DNA from: Chloroflexota bacterium
Lineage (GTDB): Bacteria; Chloroflexota; Dehalococcoidia; Tepidiformales; Tepidiformaceae
Direction: 5' to 3'
Assembly (NCBI GenBank): GCA_026710655.1
Contig: JAPOQN010000013.1
Span: forward strand, 1-64,000
Length of the DNA stretch: 64,000 bases
The notes under the pieces are model-generated. The model was not told where the DNA came from. It saw nothing but the letters and a program-made list of their open reading frames with translations, and searched no databases. Positions within the stretch are counted from its first letter, which is position 1. Each line of letters starts with the position of its first letter. Shown here one piece after another: positions 7,383 through 16,295 of the stretch. A program made the translations under genes and the position numbers.

Positions 7383-7385
7383 GGC

Positions 7386-7838
7386 TCAGGCTCGCGGCCG
7401 GCCGGCTGCCTCGCGGGCGAAGAGCTGCACCGACGTGAGGATGCCGAGCAGGCCTTCACCCTTGCCCATCGAGATCTCCTTCCCGTAGATGTCGAAGACG
7501 ACGTCTCCGGGGATGCGCAGGACCTCCTCCAGCGGCGCCCCCGAGATCGTGTCGTCGAGGATCGCGCAGAACGACTTCGCCGAGATGCCCTGCGGGTTCT
7601 CCACGGCGAAGTAGTACTTCTGCGCGTTCGCGTCGGTGTCCTCCGCCCACACGTAGGCCTGCGACTCGCAGCGCTTCACGCGCCGCTCCTCGGGGTAGGG
7701 GCGGACGGCGATGCGCTCCGGCACGTTCTCGAACTGGTCGGCGTATTCGATCAGGTAGTCGACCCGCTCGGTGCGGTCGAGGAAGGAGAACTCGTCGAGC
7801 AGGTCGGCGAGCGTCTGGGGAATGCCCTCCACGCTCAC
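7386..7838 (-). CDS. sufE: SufE-like sulfur acceptor protein
   Basis: A 150-residue SufE family protein, which accepts persulfide sulfur from a cysteine desulfurase for Fe-S cluster assembly. The key Cys lies in [12 protein letters not shown], matching the SufE active-site loop; [16 protein letters not shown] is near the end. Start at GTG 7838 is chosen because it makes a 4-base GTGA overlap with the stop of the rhodanese gene. Coupling to a sulfurtransferase suggests sulfur could come from that enzyme. No sufS, sufB or sufC is in the window. Confidence 0.9.
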   Translation of the reverse strand: MSVEGIPQTLADLLDEFSFLDRTERVDYLIEYADQFENVPERIAVRPYPEERRVKRCESQAYVWAEDTDANAQKYYFAVENPQGISAKSFCAILDDTISGAPLEEVLRIPGDVVFDIYGKEISMGKGEGLLGILTSVQLFAREAAGRPRA

Positions 7839-8698
7839 TTCTCGATGGGCACGTTCACCAGGTTGCCCCACTCGGTCCAGGAGCCGTCGTAGTTGCGGAC
7901 GTTCCCGAAGCCGAGCAGGTGGGTGAGCACGAACCATGTGTGGCTGCTGCGCTCACCGATGCGGCAGTAGGCGATCGTGTCGCCGTCGGGCGAGAGCCCC
8001 TGCTCGTTCAGGTAGATCTCCTGCAGCTCGGCGGCGGTCTTGAAGGTGCCGTCGTCGGGGTTGGCCGCGCGCGCCCAGGGGATGCTCTTGGCGGTGGGGA
8101 TGTGGCCGCCGCGAAGGGCGCCCTCGTTGGGGAAGTCGGGCATGTGCAGGCGCTCGCCCGAGTACTCCTGCGGGCTGCGCACGTCCACGAGCTGCCCGCC
8201 CGCCTCGAGGTGCGCCATCACGTCGTCGCGGAAGGCGCGAACGGAGGCGTCGTTGCGCTCGGGGGCGGAGTAGTTGGTGGCGTCGTAGGTGGGAACCTCG
8301 CGCACGAGCTCACGGCCCTCCTGCTCCCACTTCTGGCGGCCGCCGTCCATCACCTTCGCGTCGCTGTGGCCGAAGAGCTGGAAAACCCAGTAGGCGTAGC
8401 AGGCCCACCAGTTGTTGCGGTCGCCGTAGAAGACGACGGTCGTCTCGGGCGAGATGCCGCTGCGCGACATGAGCGCCTCGAAGCCGTCCCGGTTCAGGTA
8501 GTCGCGGCGGAGCTGGTCGTTCAGGTCCGCCGCCCAGTCGACCTGCACGGCCCCGGCGATGTGCCCGGACGGGTAGAGGAGCTGGTCCTCGTTCGACTCG
8601 ACGATGCGGATTCCGGCGTTATCCAGGTTGTCGGCGACCCAGTCGGTGCTGACGAGGACATCGGGGTTGGAGTACCCGCGGCTAGCGATATCAGTCAT
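7835..8698 (-). CDS. sseA: Thiosulfate sulfurtransferase (tandem rhodanese)
   Basis: A 287-residue enzyme with two rhodanese domains. The first, inactive one has the DWAADLND and [15 protein letters not shown] segments. The second has the catalytic loop CRIGERSS, the C-R-x-G-x-R form typical of thiosulfate rather than mercaptopyruvate sulfurtransferases. [13 protein letters not shown] and [11 protein letters not shown] are standard signatures of the second domain. No signal peptide. The ATG at 8698 follows AGGAGAA about 7 bases upstream. It overlaps sufE by 4 bases. Confidence 0.93.
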   Translation of the reverse strand: MTDIASRGYSNPDVLVSTDWVADNLDNAGIRIVESNEDQLLYPSGHIAGAVQVDWAADLNDQLRRDYLNRDGFEALMSRSGISPETTVVFYGDRNNWWACYAYWVFQLFGHSDAKVMDGGRQKWEQEGRELVREVPTYDATNYSAPERNDASVRAFRDDVMAHLEAGGQLVDVRSPQEYSGERLHMPDFPNEGALRGGHIPTAKSIPWARAANPDDGTFKTAAELQEIYLNEQGLSPDGDTIAYCRIGERSSHTWFVLTHLLGFGNVRNYDGSWTEWGNLVNVPIEK

Positions 8699-8778
8699 GG
8701 TTTTTCTCCTGAGAGTGGTCCTTGTGGCGGGCAGCGCCCGCGGACCGCTAAGGGTACAGGAGCGCCGCCAACGACGGG

Positions 8779-8900
8779 GAGAGCGCTCGCTTCGCTCGCT
8801 GGGTGGAGCGCCGCCCTGGCGGGCGGCTGAGGAGAGCGCTCGGCGCTGCGCGCCTTGCTGAGTGGAGCGGCGCGTTCCACCCGCCTGAGTGGGCGGTGCG
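8779..8900. repeat. Pair of similar GC-rich palindromic units with hairpins
   Basis: The intergenic region holds two related units, each opening with GAGAGCGCTCG (about 8779 and 8831) and each followed by GGTGGAGCG or AGTGGAGCG and GC-rich inverted arms. GAGCGCTC is itself a palindrome. A perfect 7-bp hairpin, GCCGCCC-TGGC-GGGCGGC, lies at 8810-8827. It could end the transcript of the gene that stops at 8926; no T-run follows. The rest of the 8699-8925 gap shows no gene. Confidence 0.45.
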
Positions 8901-8903
8901 GGG

Positions 8904-8929
8904 ACCAGCCGCTAACCAACAGCCACTAG
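8904..8929. repeat. CCA-rich intergenic tract
   Basis: A short tract of CCAGC, CTAACC, CCAAC and CCACTAG words that includes the stop codon of the gene ending at 8926. Similar tracts occur at 22215-22259, 23218-23264 and 35614-35635. It looks like a recurring low-complexity element at gene ends in this genome. Confidence 0.45.
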
Positions 8930-9348
8930 AACACCAGCTTCGGCGAATCCCCCTCCACCGTCGGCGCCGCCTCCGCCCCGCCGCCCAGCCAGCGTTCGAG
9001 GTCGACGGCTTCGAAGCCCTCGATGCTGCCGTGGTCCTGGGGGTCGCAGACGCGCGGGGCGCCCCGCGCGCCGCGGGGCAGGGCCGTGAGCTCGGCGCGG
9101 AAGAGCACCGCGAGCTCCCAGCCGTCGTCCCCCTCGCGGGAGATGACGTCGACGAGGCGCAGGTCGGACATGGCGCCGTCGCACCACTCGTCCACGACCG
9201 TCGAGGCGATCTCGTAGGGGTTGGCGCCGTGCTTCAGCACCGTCCAGGGGAGCCAGCGGCCCTTCGGGCCGCCCGCATCGAGGACGAAGGCCACGATGCG
9301 GCCCTCCAGCACGGGCACGACGTGGACCGAGAGCAGGACGCCCGCCAT
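8926..9348 (-). CDS. Hypothetical protein, possibly Nudix-like without catalytic box
   Basis: A 140-residue protein whose ATG overlaps the stop of the M16 peptidase gene by one base. The layout (VVPVLEGRIVAFVLD, then KGRWLPWTVLKHGANP, a helix, LRLVDVISREGDDGWELA, VLFRAEL) recalls the Nudix fold, but the G-x5-E-x7-REUxEExG catalytic box is missing. It may be a non-catalytic relative; this is a weak inference. The C-terminal 40 residues are low complexity. The last codons lie in a CCA-rich tract. Confidence 0.55.
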   Translation of the reverse strand: MAGVLLSVHVVPVLEGRIVAFVLDAGGPKGRWLPWTVLKHGANPYEIASTVVDEWCDGAMSDLRLVDVISREGDDGWELAVLFRAELTALPRGARGAPRVCDPQDHGSIEGFEAVDLERWLGGGAEAAPTVEGDSPKLVF

Positions 9349-10604
9349 CAGATGACGCCGGCGAAAACCGCGTCGTCCTCGAAGGGCCCGACGGCCGCGA
9401 TCGTCGCGGCCTCCGCCTGCAGCAGGTCGCTTCCCACCCGGCGCAGGTCGTCGAGCGTGACGGCGTTGATCTGCTCCGCCACCTCGTCGACCGTGAGCAC
9501 CTCGTCGAGCACGAGCTCCTGGCCGCCGATCCAGGCGGCCACAGCGCGCGTGTCTTCCATCCGCAGCTGGATGCGGCCCGCGGCCATGCGCCGGCCCTTC
9601 TCCAGCTCCTCGTCGGTGACGTCGTCGAGGAAGCGCTCGATCTCCGCCCGCACCACCTCGAGCGTGACGCGCGCGTTCGAGGGGTCGCAGCCGGCGTAGA
9701 CCGTGAACGCGCCCGCGTCGCGGTATTCGCCCAGGTAGGAGTGCACGTCGTAAACGAGCGCGCGCTCCTCGCGCAGCTCCAGGAAGAGGCGGCTCGACAT
9801 GCCCTCACCCAGCAACGCGCTTAGCAGACCGGCCGCGTACTGATCGTCGTGACCCAGGGGCAGGGCGGGATAGGTCAGGCAGAGGTGCGCCTGCTCCGTC
9901 GCCTTCGTGCGCACGGCCACGCGCGCACGTTCGCCGCGCGGCTCCACCGGGTGCCAGGCGTGAGGCTCGCCTTCCGGGACGGGACCGAGCCAGCGGGAGG
10001 CCGCCTCGACCACCGCCTCGTGGGTGATGTTCCCCGCCACCGACAGGACCATGTTGGAGGGCACGTACTGCGCCCGGAAGTAGCGCTCGACCGCCGAAAG
10101 CGGCAGCGAGCGCGCCGTCTCCGTGGCGCCGCCGATGTTGCGTCCGAGGGGCTGGTCGGGCCAGAGCGTCTCGTCGGCGAGGATGGCGGCCAGCTCGCCC
10201 GGGCTGTCCTCCACCATGGCCAACTCCTCGAGGATGACCATGCGCTCCTTTTCGAGCTCGATCGGGTCCATCTCCGGGGCGGTGACCATGTCCGAGAGGA
10301 TGTCGATCGTCTCGAGGGCGGCCCAGTCGGGTGTCTTCGCGTAGTAGACGGTCAGCTCGCGGTCGGTGGCGGCGTTGTGCAGCCCGCCCACGCCCTCGAT
10401 CGCCTCCGCGATCTGCTGCGCGGTCGGCCGGCGCGAGGCGCCCTTGAAGAGCATGTGCTCGAGGAAGTGCGAGAGGCCCGCCTCCGGGTCGGCCTCGTAG
10501 CGGCTGCCCGCGCCCACGTACACGCTGACCGTGGCGGAGCGCGTCTGCGGCATCTCGCTCGTGATGATCCGCAGCCCGTTGGGCAGCACCGTTCGTTCAA
10601 ACAC
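9348..10604 (-). CDS. M16 family zinc metallopeptidase
   Basis: A 418-residue pitrilysin-type peptidase of the processing-peptidase class. It has the inverted zinc motif HFLEH at about residues 46-50 (LSHFLEHMLFKGA), the distal Glu region with ATDRELTVYYAKT and EEL, and the second half with SALLGEGMSSRLF and LREERALVYDV. The length fits the short bacterial PqqL/YmxG-like forms, which are usually cytoplasmic. It degrades or processes short peptides; the native substrate is unknown. It follows ruvB on the same strand by 34 bases. Confidence 0.92.
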   Translation of the reverse strand: MFERTVLPNGLRIITSEMPQTRSATVSVYVGAGSRYEADPEAGLSHFLEHMLFKGASRRPTAQQIAEAIEGVGGLHNAATDRELTVYYAKTPDWAALETIDILSDMVTAPEMDPIELEKERMVILEELAMVEDSPGELAAILADETLWPDQPLGRNIGGATETARSLPLSAVERYFRAQYVPSNMVLSVAGNITHEAVVEAASRWLGPVPEGEPHAWHPVEPRGERARVAVRTKATEQAHLCLTYPALPLGHDDQYAAGLLSALLGEGMSSRLFLELREERALVYDVHSYLGEYRDAGAFTVYAGCDPSNARVTLEVVRAEIERFLDDVTDEELEKGRRMAAGRIQLRMEDTRAVAAWIGGQELVLDEVLTVDEVAEQINAVTLDDLRRVGSDLLQAEAATIAAVGPFEDDAVFAGVI

Positions 10605-10638
10605 CTGGGTAATCTCCCGCGCCAGCTAGCTGACGGCG

Positions 10639-11733
10639 CTAATCATGGGCGGCGGGCGTGTTCACGGACAACTTGCCGTCCGCGTTAGCCTCGCCCCACA
10701 GCTCCCCCTGCGGGCCCGCGCCGGGCGTCGCCGGCGGCTCGATGCCGAGGTGGCGCCAGGCCGCCGCCGTGGCCATCCGGCCCCGCGGCGTTCGCTGCAG
10801 CAGGCCGCGTTTCAGCAGGAACGGCTCGTACACGTCGAAGACCGTGTCCGACTCCTCGCTGATGGCCGCCGCGATCGTCTCCAGCCCCACCGGCCCGCCC
10901 TCGAACTGCTCGACGATGGCGCGCAGCAGGCGGCGATCGTTCACGTCGAGCCCGAGCGCGTCGACCTCCAGCAGGTCGATCGCCTCGCGCGTCACCTCCA
11001 GCGTGGCGATCCCGTCGGCGCGCACCTCGGCGTAGTCGCGCACGCGCCGCAGGATGCGGTTGGCGACGCGCGGCGTGCCTCGCGCGCGCTGCGCAATCTC
11101 CCCCCCCGCCTCCTCCCCCAGCGACACCCCGAGCAGGCCCGCGGAACGTCGAACGATCGTCGTCAGGGCATCCAGCTCGTAGAAGTCGAGGCGGTAGACC
11201 GAGCCGAAGCGGTCGCGCAGGGGGGCGCTGATCATCGCGTAGCGCGTGGTCGCGCCAATGACCGTGAAGCGCGGCAGCTGCAGGCGGATGGAGCGCGCCC
11301 CCGGCCCCTTGCCGATGACGAGGTCGATGGCGAAGTCCTCCATGGCCGGGTAGAGGATCTCCTCCACGGCGCGGGCGAGGCGGTGGATCTCGTCGATGAA
11401 GAGGACCTCGCCCTCCTTCAGGTTGGTGAGGATGGCGGCGAGGTCGCCCGGCCGCTCGATGGCGGGACCGCTGGTGGTGCGGATGGGAGCCTGCATCTCC
11501 GCCGCGAGGATGTGCGCGAGCGTCGTCTTGCCCAGCCCGGGAGGTCCGTAGAAGAGGTGGTGGTCGAGCGGCTCGCCCCGCTTCGTCGCCGCCTCGATGG
11601 CGATGACGAGGACTTCCTTCACGCGCTCCTGGCCGGGAAATTCGCCGAGCCGCTGGGGCCGCAGGGTTTGCTCCGCCTGGAGCTCGTCCTCGTCCTGGAG
11701 GGCCCCGTCGATCTCGCGTTCCTCGGGCGCCAT
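10639..11733 (-). CDS. ruvB: Holliday junction branch migration ATPase RuvB
   Basis: A 364-residue AAA+ motor that with RuvA drives branch migration of Holliday junctions. Seen: [17 protein letters not shown], Walker [10 protein letters not shown], Walker [10 protein letters not shown], sensor 1 [18 protein letters not shown], and the C-terminal winged helix ([16 protein letters not shown]). The family is normally 330-350 residues; this one has a short extra tail. ruvA and ruvC are not in the window. The gene is the first of a minus-strand unit running into the M16 peptidase. Confidence 0.97.
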   Translation of the reverse strand: MAPEEREIDGALQDEDELQAEQTLRPQRLGEFPGQERVKEVLVIAIEAATKRGEPLDHHLFYGPPGLGKTTLAHILAAEMQAPIRTTSGPAIERPGDLAAILTNLKEGEVLFIDEIHRLARAVEEILYPAMEDFAIDLVIGKGPGARSIRLQLPRFTVIGATTRYAMISAPLRDRFGSVYRLDFYELDALTTIVRRSAGLLGVSLGEEAGGEIAQRARGTPRVANRILRRVRDYAEVRADGIATLEVTREAIDLLEVDALGLDVNDRRLLRAIVEQFEGGPVGLETIAAAISEESDTVFDVYEPFLLKRGLLQRTPRGRMATAAAWRHLGIEPPATPGAGPQGELWGEANADGKLSVNTPAAHD

Positions 11734-11887
11734 GCCGCAAGTCTACCCGGACGGGAACGGATGTTCGAGCCGTTCCCGTTGTTCCTTCGCGATCCGCCCC
11801 GTATACAACCTCTCGCTGGCTCTATTCGTAGCGTCTATTTCGCGCTCGTTGGCTTAGCTCTGTTGCTTCTAGAAGGCGGCCTCCTAG

Positions 11888-12832
11888 GTGGCGAAGCGTT
11901 GGTTCCTGGCACTCCTCGTGGGCGCGATCGCCGGTGGCGGCGTGGCCTTCGCCATCGCCCAGAACACCCGCACGGTTGAGGTGGAGACCACCGCCAGTGT
12001 GGAGGTTCGCCTCTGGCGCAACGTGGCCGATCCCGAACGCCTCCACCTCTCCACCCGTCCCGCCGGTGGCTCCTGGACCACACACAACGATCGCCTGGAC
12101 ATGAGCGAGCGCTCCCCCTCCGGCAACTGGGACCAGAGCAACTTTGTCATGGTGGACGTGCCGATCACCGTCTCGGTGGAGATAGAGGAGTCCGCGCCCT
12201 CACGGACCACCTCAACCGGCGAGCCCGAGTGGTGCGACGATCGCCCCTCGTGGTCGGGAGGAGCCGTCACGCTCCTGCAGGGGGCCACAGGCTTCTACAG
12301 CCTCGATCCGGTCGGCGGCAGTGGACACCGCGACCATGTGCTGCCCTGGTCCGTTCTGTGCCTCCTTGTGGACACGGAGGCCGAGGCGCGCAGCGCCTAC
12401 AACGACACAGGGAACCTCGTGCCCTCCCTCGCAAGCTTCAACCTCTCCAAGAGCGATGACCTCGCCCATGAGTGGCTCCCCCGCTGGCAGGCCCGCGATG
12501 CCCAGGGCCACAGCGCCAACGCCTGCCTGTACGCCGAGCGCTATGAAACCGTCGCAGACCGCTACGGCCACGCCCTCAGTGCCGACGAGAGGAGCGCCCT
12601 GATCGCTGCCTGCGCCGCCGGCTCGACCTCAAGCACCCCCGGGCCGGCTGCGACCCAGACAACGCAGGCGGGGCGAACCTACGCCTCCTGCGACGCGGCA
12701 GCGGCGGCGGGAGAGCCTCGCCAACAGGGCTGTAGTGCTGGCCGCTGCCCTGGCGGGGGGAGGGGCTTCCCCGCTTCGATGGTCCCCAGCGCCCGCGACG
12801 GCGATGGCGACGGCGTGGTCTGCGAGCAGTAG
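11888..12832 (+). CDS. Secreted protein with C-terminal Excalibur calcium-binding domain
   Basis: A 314-residue protein starting GTG 11888. A signal anchor (about 4-24) is followed by a domain beginning [20 protein letters not shown] and GGSW, which is shared with the N-terminus of the CAP protein at 29871-31352. A middle region has WLPRWQARD and paired Cys residues. The C-terminal 45 residues match the Excalibur domain: a Cys-Asp-Ala start and the D-x-D-x-D-G-D-G-x-x-C-E end ([14 protein letters not shown]). Role unknown; calcium binding at the cell surface is inferred from the family. Confidence 0.75.
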   Translation: MAKRWFLALLVGAIAGGGVAFAIAQNTRTVEVETTASVEVRLWRNVADPERLHLSTRPAGGSWTTHNDRLDMSERSPSGNWDQSNFVMVDVPITVSVEIEESAPSRTTSTGEPEWCDDRPSWSGGAVTLLQGATGFYSLDPVGGSGHRDHVLPWSVLCLLVDTEAEARSAYNDTGNLVPSLASFNLSKSDDLAHEWLPRWQARDAQGHSANACLYAERYETVADRYGHALSADERSALIAACAAGSTSSTPGPAATQTTQAGRTYASCDAAAAAGEPRQQGCSAGRCPGGGRGFPASMVPSARDGDGDGVVCEQ

Positions 12833-12839
12833 CGGGGGT

Positions 12840-13145
12840 CTAGCCCGCCGCCTGCAGCTCCGCGGGCCCGCGGGCGGCGCGCAGCACCCGGAAGATCGTG
12901 CGGCGCGAGAGCCCGAAGCGAGCGGCCAGCTCATCGACCGACAGGTCCTGCTCCCGCGAGAGCCGCACGATCGTCTCGTCGCGACCCGTGCGCAGCATCG
13001 CCGGAGCGCCGCCGGGCTCCTCGTAGCGGCAGCGCGGCAGGGGGCAGCGCAGGCACGAGGGGTAGAGGTCGCAGCCGTTGTCGCGGTACCGGGTGTTTTC
13101 GGGCAGTGCGTCGATGCGCGGCCGGCGGATCGGGGTCGCTTCCAA
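12840..13145 (-). CDS. Cysteine-cluster helix-turn-helix regulator
   Basis: A 101-residue putative regulator. The N-terminal half has a tight Cys cluster, GCDLYPSCLRCPLPRCRYEE, which could bind zinc or an Fe-S cluster. The C-terminal half is a helix-turn-helix, LSVDELAARFGLSRRTIFR. Start is TTG 13145: a full Shine-Dalgarno AGGAGGTG (13151-13158) sits 6 bases before it, whereas the in-frame GTG at 13154 overlaps that site. A palindrome with a GAAC-N4-GTTC core lies about 30 bases upstream and may be its own operator. It may sense redox state; this is inference. Confidence 0.75.
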   Translation of the reverse strand: MEATPIRRPRIDALPENTRYRDNGCDLYPSCLRCPLPRCRYEEPGGAPAMLRTGRDETIVRLSREQDLSVDELAARFGLSRRTIFRVLRAARGPAELQAAG

Positions 13146-13171
13146 GGGCTCCACCTCCTGTTAGGGAGGAG

Positions 13172-13195
13172 GAACAATAGAACTATTGTTCTATA
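13172..13195 (-). promoter_or_regulatory. LexA-like palindrome and -10 box before the Cys-cluster HTH gene
   Basis: The sequence GAACAATAG-AA-CTATTGTTC (13172-13191) is a perfect 9-bp inverted repeat. Inside it is GAAC-TATT-GTTC (13180-13191), which fits the GAAC-N4-GTTC consensus of Gram-positive LexA/DinR boxes. On the minus strand TATAGA (13190-13195) could be a -10 box touching the palindrome, so a bound protein would block transcription. The target is the HTH gene starting at 13145. Confidence 0.6.
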
Positions 13196-13266
13196 GCGTC
13201 ACGACCCACATGACAGTCCCGCCCGGCGCGCGCCGGGGAAGGGCCCTGGGAGGGGATTTGGGCCGG

Positions 13267-14088
13267 CTACAGGCTCATGTTCTGGAGGCGCTCGATGCGC
13301 TGCTCGAGCGGCGGGTGCGTGCTGAACAGCCTCGACATCCCGCCCCCGGCGAACGGGTGCACAATGTAGAGCGCCGCCACCGCCTCCTGCTGGGGCGTCT
13401 CCTGCATCGGCGCGAACTCGACCCCGCGGTGCAGCTTCTCCAGCGCGCTCGCCAGCGAATGCGGGTCGCGCACGATGCGCGCGCCCGCCTCGTCCGCGGC
13501 GAACTCGCGAGTGCGGCTGATGGCGAACTGGATGATCGAGGCCGCCAGCGGCGCCAGGATCATGATCGCGATCGCGGCGAAGGCGTTCCGCTGGCCCCCG
13601 AAGAAGATCATCATGAACGAGATCATCGAGATCGCCCCCGCGATCGTCGCCACGATCGAGCTCGTAAGCGTGTCCCGGTTCTTCACGTGCGCCATCTCGT
13701 GGCCGATGACGGCCCGCAGCTCGTGCTCGTTGAGCAGCCGCACGATGCCGGTCGTGACCGCCACCACGCCCTTCTCCGGGCTGCGTCCCGTGGCGAAGGC
13801 GTTCGGCGTGGGGGTTTCGATGATGAAAACCCTGGGCATCGGCATGGAGGCGCGGTAGGCGACCTCCTCGACCATCGCGTGGAGGGCCGGCGCCTCGTCC
13901 GCCGTCACCTCGCGCGCCCCCGCCATGCGCAGGGCGAACTTGTCGCTCCACCAGAAGGCGGAGAAGTTCATCACCGCCGCGATGACGAGGAAGATGATCA
14001 GTCCGCCCATGCCGCCGAGCACGTAGCCGATGAAGAGCAGGAGGGCGGTCAGGGCCGCGAGCAGGAAGCCGGTCTTGATGCCGTTCAT
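13267..14088 (-). CDS. htpX: Membrane metalloprotease HtpX (M48)
   Basis: A 273-residue HtpX-type protease that degrades damaged membrane proteins. Two N-terminal membrane helices (about 4-22 and 28-46) are followed by PNAFATGRSPEKGVVAVT, the zinc motif VIGHEMAHVKNRD, two more hydrophobic segments and the third-ligand segment REFAADEAGAR. The length and motif order are normal for HtpX. It lies alone between the HTH regulator and the Nudix gene. Confidence 0.95.
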   Translation of the reverse strand: MNGIKTGFLLAALTALLLFIGYVLGGMGGLIIFLVIAAVMNFSAFWWSDKFALRMAGAREVTADEAPALHAMVEEVAYRASMPMPRVFIIETPTPNAFATGRSPEKGVVAVTTGIVRLLNEHELRAVIGHEMAHVKNRDTLTSSIVATIAGAISMISFMMIFFGGQRNAFAAIAIMILAPLAASIIQFAISRTREFAADEAGARIVRDPHSLASALEKLHRGVEFAPMQETPQQEAVAALYIVHPFAGGGMSRLFSTHPPLEQRIERLQNMSL

Positions 14089-14157
14089 GGGTGTGGGAAA
14101 TCCTCCGTGAGTCCACCATCCAGTATAGGAGAGCCGCCCGCGGGCGGGTGAACGTCG

Positions 14158-14574
14158 CTAACCGCGCTCGAGGAAGGCCCCCACCGCCCGGCGCGCCTCC
14201 TCCTGCGCTCCCGCCAGCGTCTCCTCGCCCTCGAACGGGATCCAGCGGAACTCGAAACGCAACCCCTGCGTCCGCTCGGGGCCCAGCGGCTCAGCGCGCC
14301 ACGAGTCGGGCAGGACCATCCCCGGGACCGTGACGTAGCAGTGCCAGAGCTGGCCGTCACTCTCGAACAATGCCGCCGGCCGCCAGCCGCCCAGGGGGAG
14401 GCCGCTCTCCTCCAGCACCTCGCGCGAGACCGCCTGCACGGGCGTTTCGCCCTCCTCGACGGTGCCGCCGGGCACCTGCAGCCCGGCCTCGGGCATGCCC
14501 GCGTGCTCGAACACAAGCAGCCCGCGGCCTTCCTCGGTGTAACGCAGTACGAATCCGTACGCCTTTTCGGTCAT
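14158..14574 (-). CDS. Nudix hydrolase
   Basis: A 138-residue Nudix protein that cleaves nucleoside-diphosphate-linked compounds; the substrate is unknown. The complete Nudix box runs GGTVEEGETPVQAVSREV then LEESG (G-x5-E-x7-R-E-V-x-E-E-x-G). VPGMVLPDSWR and FEFRWIPFE are in the second half. It starts at ATG 14574. No partner gene is coupled to it. Confidence 0.9.
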   Translation of the reverse strand: MTEKAYGFVLRYTEEGRGLLVFEHAGMPEAGLQVPGGTVEEGETPVQAVSREVLEESGLPLGGWRPAALFESDGQLWHCYVTVPGMVLPDSWRAEPLGPERTQGLRFEFRWIPFEGEETLAGAQEEARRAVGAFLERG

Positions 14575-14625
14575 GTCCGCGATTCTCGCAGATCAGTGGC
14601 TTGCGCGAGGGTCTAAACTCGCTTG

Positions 14626-14850
14626 ATGGCGCAGCAGTCAGGTCAGCAGCGGTTCCGTCGCGTGTGGGGGTACATCCGCCTCGCGCTGCTTGTTATCCTC
14701 ACGCTATACCTGATCGTCGAGCTTGCCACGCAAGACTGGGGCAACGTCGCCCCGACGGCCATCTTCATCGTCCTGCTCGCCTTCCTCGAGGCCATGGATC
14801 GCGGCTGGCTTCGACGCTTCGGTGTTCGCGGACCCTCGGACACCAGCTAG
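14626..14850 (+). CDS. Small two-helix membrane protein
   Basis: A 74-residue protein with a basic start (QQSGQQRFRRVWGYIR), a first membrane helix (about 18-34), a short loop DWGNVAP and a second helix (about 42-56), ending in a basic tail. TTG 14623 directly before the ATG is an alternative start. There is no recognised family. It precedes the SnoaL-like gene by 31 bases. Confidence 0.6.
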   Translation: MAQQSGQQRFRRVWGYIRLALLVILTLYLIVELATQDWGNVAPTAIFIVLLAFLEAMDRGWLRRFGVRGPSDTS

Positions 14851-14881
14851 AATCGCCCCCCAACCCGAAGGGAGCCCCAAC

Positions 14882-15313
14882 ATGTCCGATGCCCAGTACC
14901 TCGCCGACCGCATCGCCATCATGGACGTCATGGTCAAGTACGGCACCGCCGTCGACGCCCGCGAGATGGACCGCTACCGCTCGTGCTTCACCGACGATGT
15001 GCTCGTCGTGGGCTACGGCGCCGAGGATATGGAGGGCGCCGACGCCTACCTCGACTACGTCATCACCGCCCTCGAGAACTTCCCCGCCACCCAGCACATG
15101 ATGGGCAACCAGGTGGTCGATATCGACGGCGATACCGCCCACGCCCGCACCGACGTCCAGGCCACCCACGTCCTGAAGGAAGACCCGGACGCGATCATGA
15201 CCCTCTGGGCGACCTACGTGGACGACATGGTCCGCGGCGCCGACGGGCAGTGGCGCATCAAGCGCCACGAGCTCGTACGCGCGGGCAGCCAGCGCACCGT
15301 CAACCAGCCGTAG
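14882..15313 (+). CDS. SnoaL-like / NTF2-fold protein
   Basis: A 143-residue protein of the SnoaL-like superfamily, which includes small hydratases, isomerases and ring-hydroxylating dioxygenase beta subunits. Start ATG 14882 has GAAGGGAG upstream. Typical features are the helical start (LADRIAIMDVMVKYGTAVD), the MDRYRSCFTDDV turn, the QHMMGNQVVDIDGDTAHART strand region and the end GQWRIKRHELVRA. The neighbouring LLM and Rieske genes suggest it takes part in catabolism; the reaction cannot be given. Confidence 0.82.
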   Translation: MSDAQYLADRIAIMDVMVKYGTAVDAREMDRYRSCFTDDVLVVGYGAEDMEGADAYLDYVITALENFPATQHMMGNQVVDIDGDTAHARTDVQATHVLKEDPDAIMTLWATYVDDMVRGADGQWRIKRHELVRAGSQRTVNQP

Positions 15314-15334
15314 CCCCGGGGCCGCAGCGAATCC

Positions 15335-16285
15335 CTACAGCTCGGCGACTTGCGGCAGCACCTCGCTGGCCAGCCAGGCGGGTACGCTGTCCGATGACAG
15401 GTCGAACCAGGTGAACTGCACCTCGTCGATGCCCGCCTCCGCGAGCCGCCCGAGCTTGTCCACGATCTCGTCCGCCGTCCCCATGATCGCGCCGATGCCG
15501 CGCAGCATTTCGCGGTACTCCGCGGGCGACATGCCCGGTGGCGGGGGCATGCGCTGCATCTGCAGGAGCGTCGCCGCCTCCACCTCCGCGTCCGTCGCGC
15601 CGATCAGGCCCATGGTCGTCATCACGTGCCGGATCTCGCCGGGGTCGCGCCCCAGATCGTCGCAGTACCCGGCGAGCAGCTCGCACTTGTGGCGGTAGGC
15701 GTCGAGCGGCAGGTCGACGGCGTTCCACTCGTCGGCGTACTTCGCGACGAGGGGCAGGGTGCGCTTCTCGCCCCCGCCCGCGATCAGCACGGTCGGACGC
15801 TCGGCCACTGGCTTCGGCAGCGTCTGCGCTTCGCTCAACCGGTAATGGCGACCCTCGAACGATGCCGGCTCCTCGCCCCACATCAGGCGCATCACCTCCA
15901 GGTACTCCTCCAGCCGGTCGAAGCGCTCCCCCAGCGACGGATAGTCGAGGCCGTAGGCGATGTGCTCCCCCTCGTTCCAGCCGATCCCCAGCCCGAGCAC
16001 GAAACGCCCCCCGCTGAGCACGTCGAGCTGCGCCGCCAGCCGCCCCACGTTCGATGGCGGCCGGAACATCACCGGCGTCACCAGCGACCCGAAGCGGATG
16101 CGCTCCGTCTCCCGCGCCGCCAGTGCGAACAGCAGGTACGGATCGAGCGAGTCGATCTGGTTGACCGTGTAGAAGTGGTCGCCGAGGTAGTACGAGGCGA
16201 ACCCGTGCTTCTCGGTCGCGCGCATCGAGGCGATCGCCTCCTCGAACGTGACTCCCCACGGCCCCACGACGAGTCCGATGTCCAT
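15335..16285 (-). CDS. LLM class flavin-dependent oxidoreductase (copy 3 of 3)
   Basis: A 316-residue TIM-barrel enzyme of the luciferase-like monooxygenase superfamily, using reduced FMN or F420. Seen: VGPWGVTFEEAIASMRATE at the start, TPVMFRPPSNVGRLAAQLD, SGGRFVLGLGIGWNEGEH, PKPVAERPTVLIAGGGEKR and an IDEVQFTWFDL end. It is the last of three tandem paralogues of the same length in one operon, 10 bases apart. All three have FRPP-SNVGR and GG-EKRTL in common, so they arose by tandem duplication. Substrates are unknown. Confidence 0.92.
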   Translation of the reverse strand: MDIGLVVGPWGVTFEEAIASMRATEKHGFASYYLGDHFYTVNQIDSLDPYLLFALAARETERIRFGSLVTPVMFRPPSNVGRLAAQLDVLSGGRFVLGLGIGWNEGEHIAYGLDYPSLGERFDRLEEYLEVMRLMWGEEPASFEGRHYRLSEAQTLPKPVAERPTVLIAGGGEKRTLPLVAKYADEWNAVDLPLDAYRHKCELLAGYCDDLGRDPGEIRHVMTTMGLIGATDAEVEAATLLQMQRMPPPPGMSPAEYREMLRGIGAIMGTADEIVDKLGRLAEAGIDEVQFTWFDLSSDSVPAWLASEVLPQVAEL

Positions 16286-16295
16286 GGGTGCGCTC

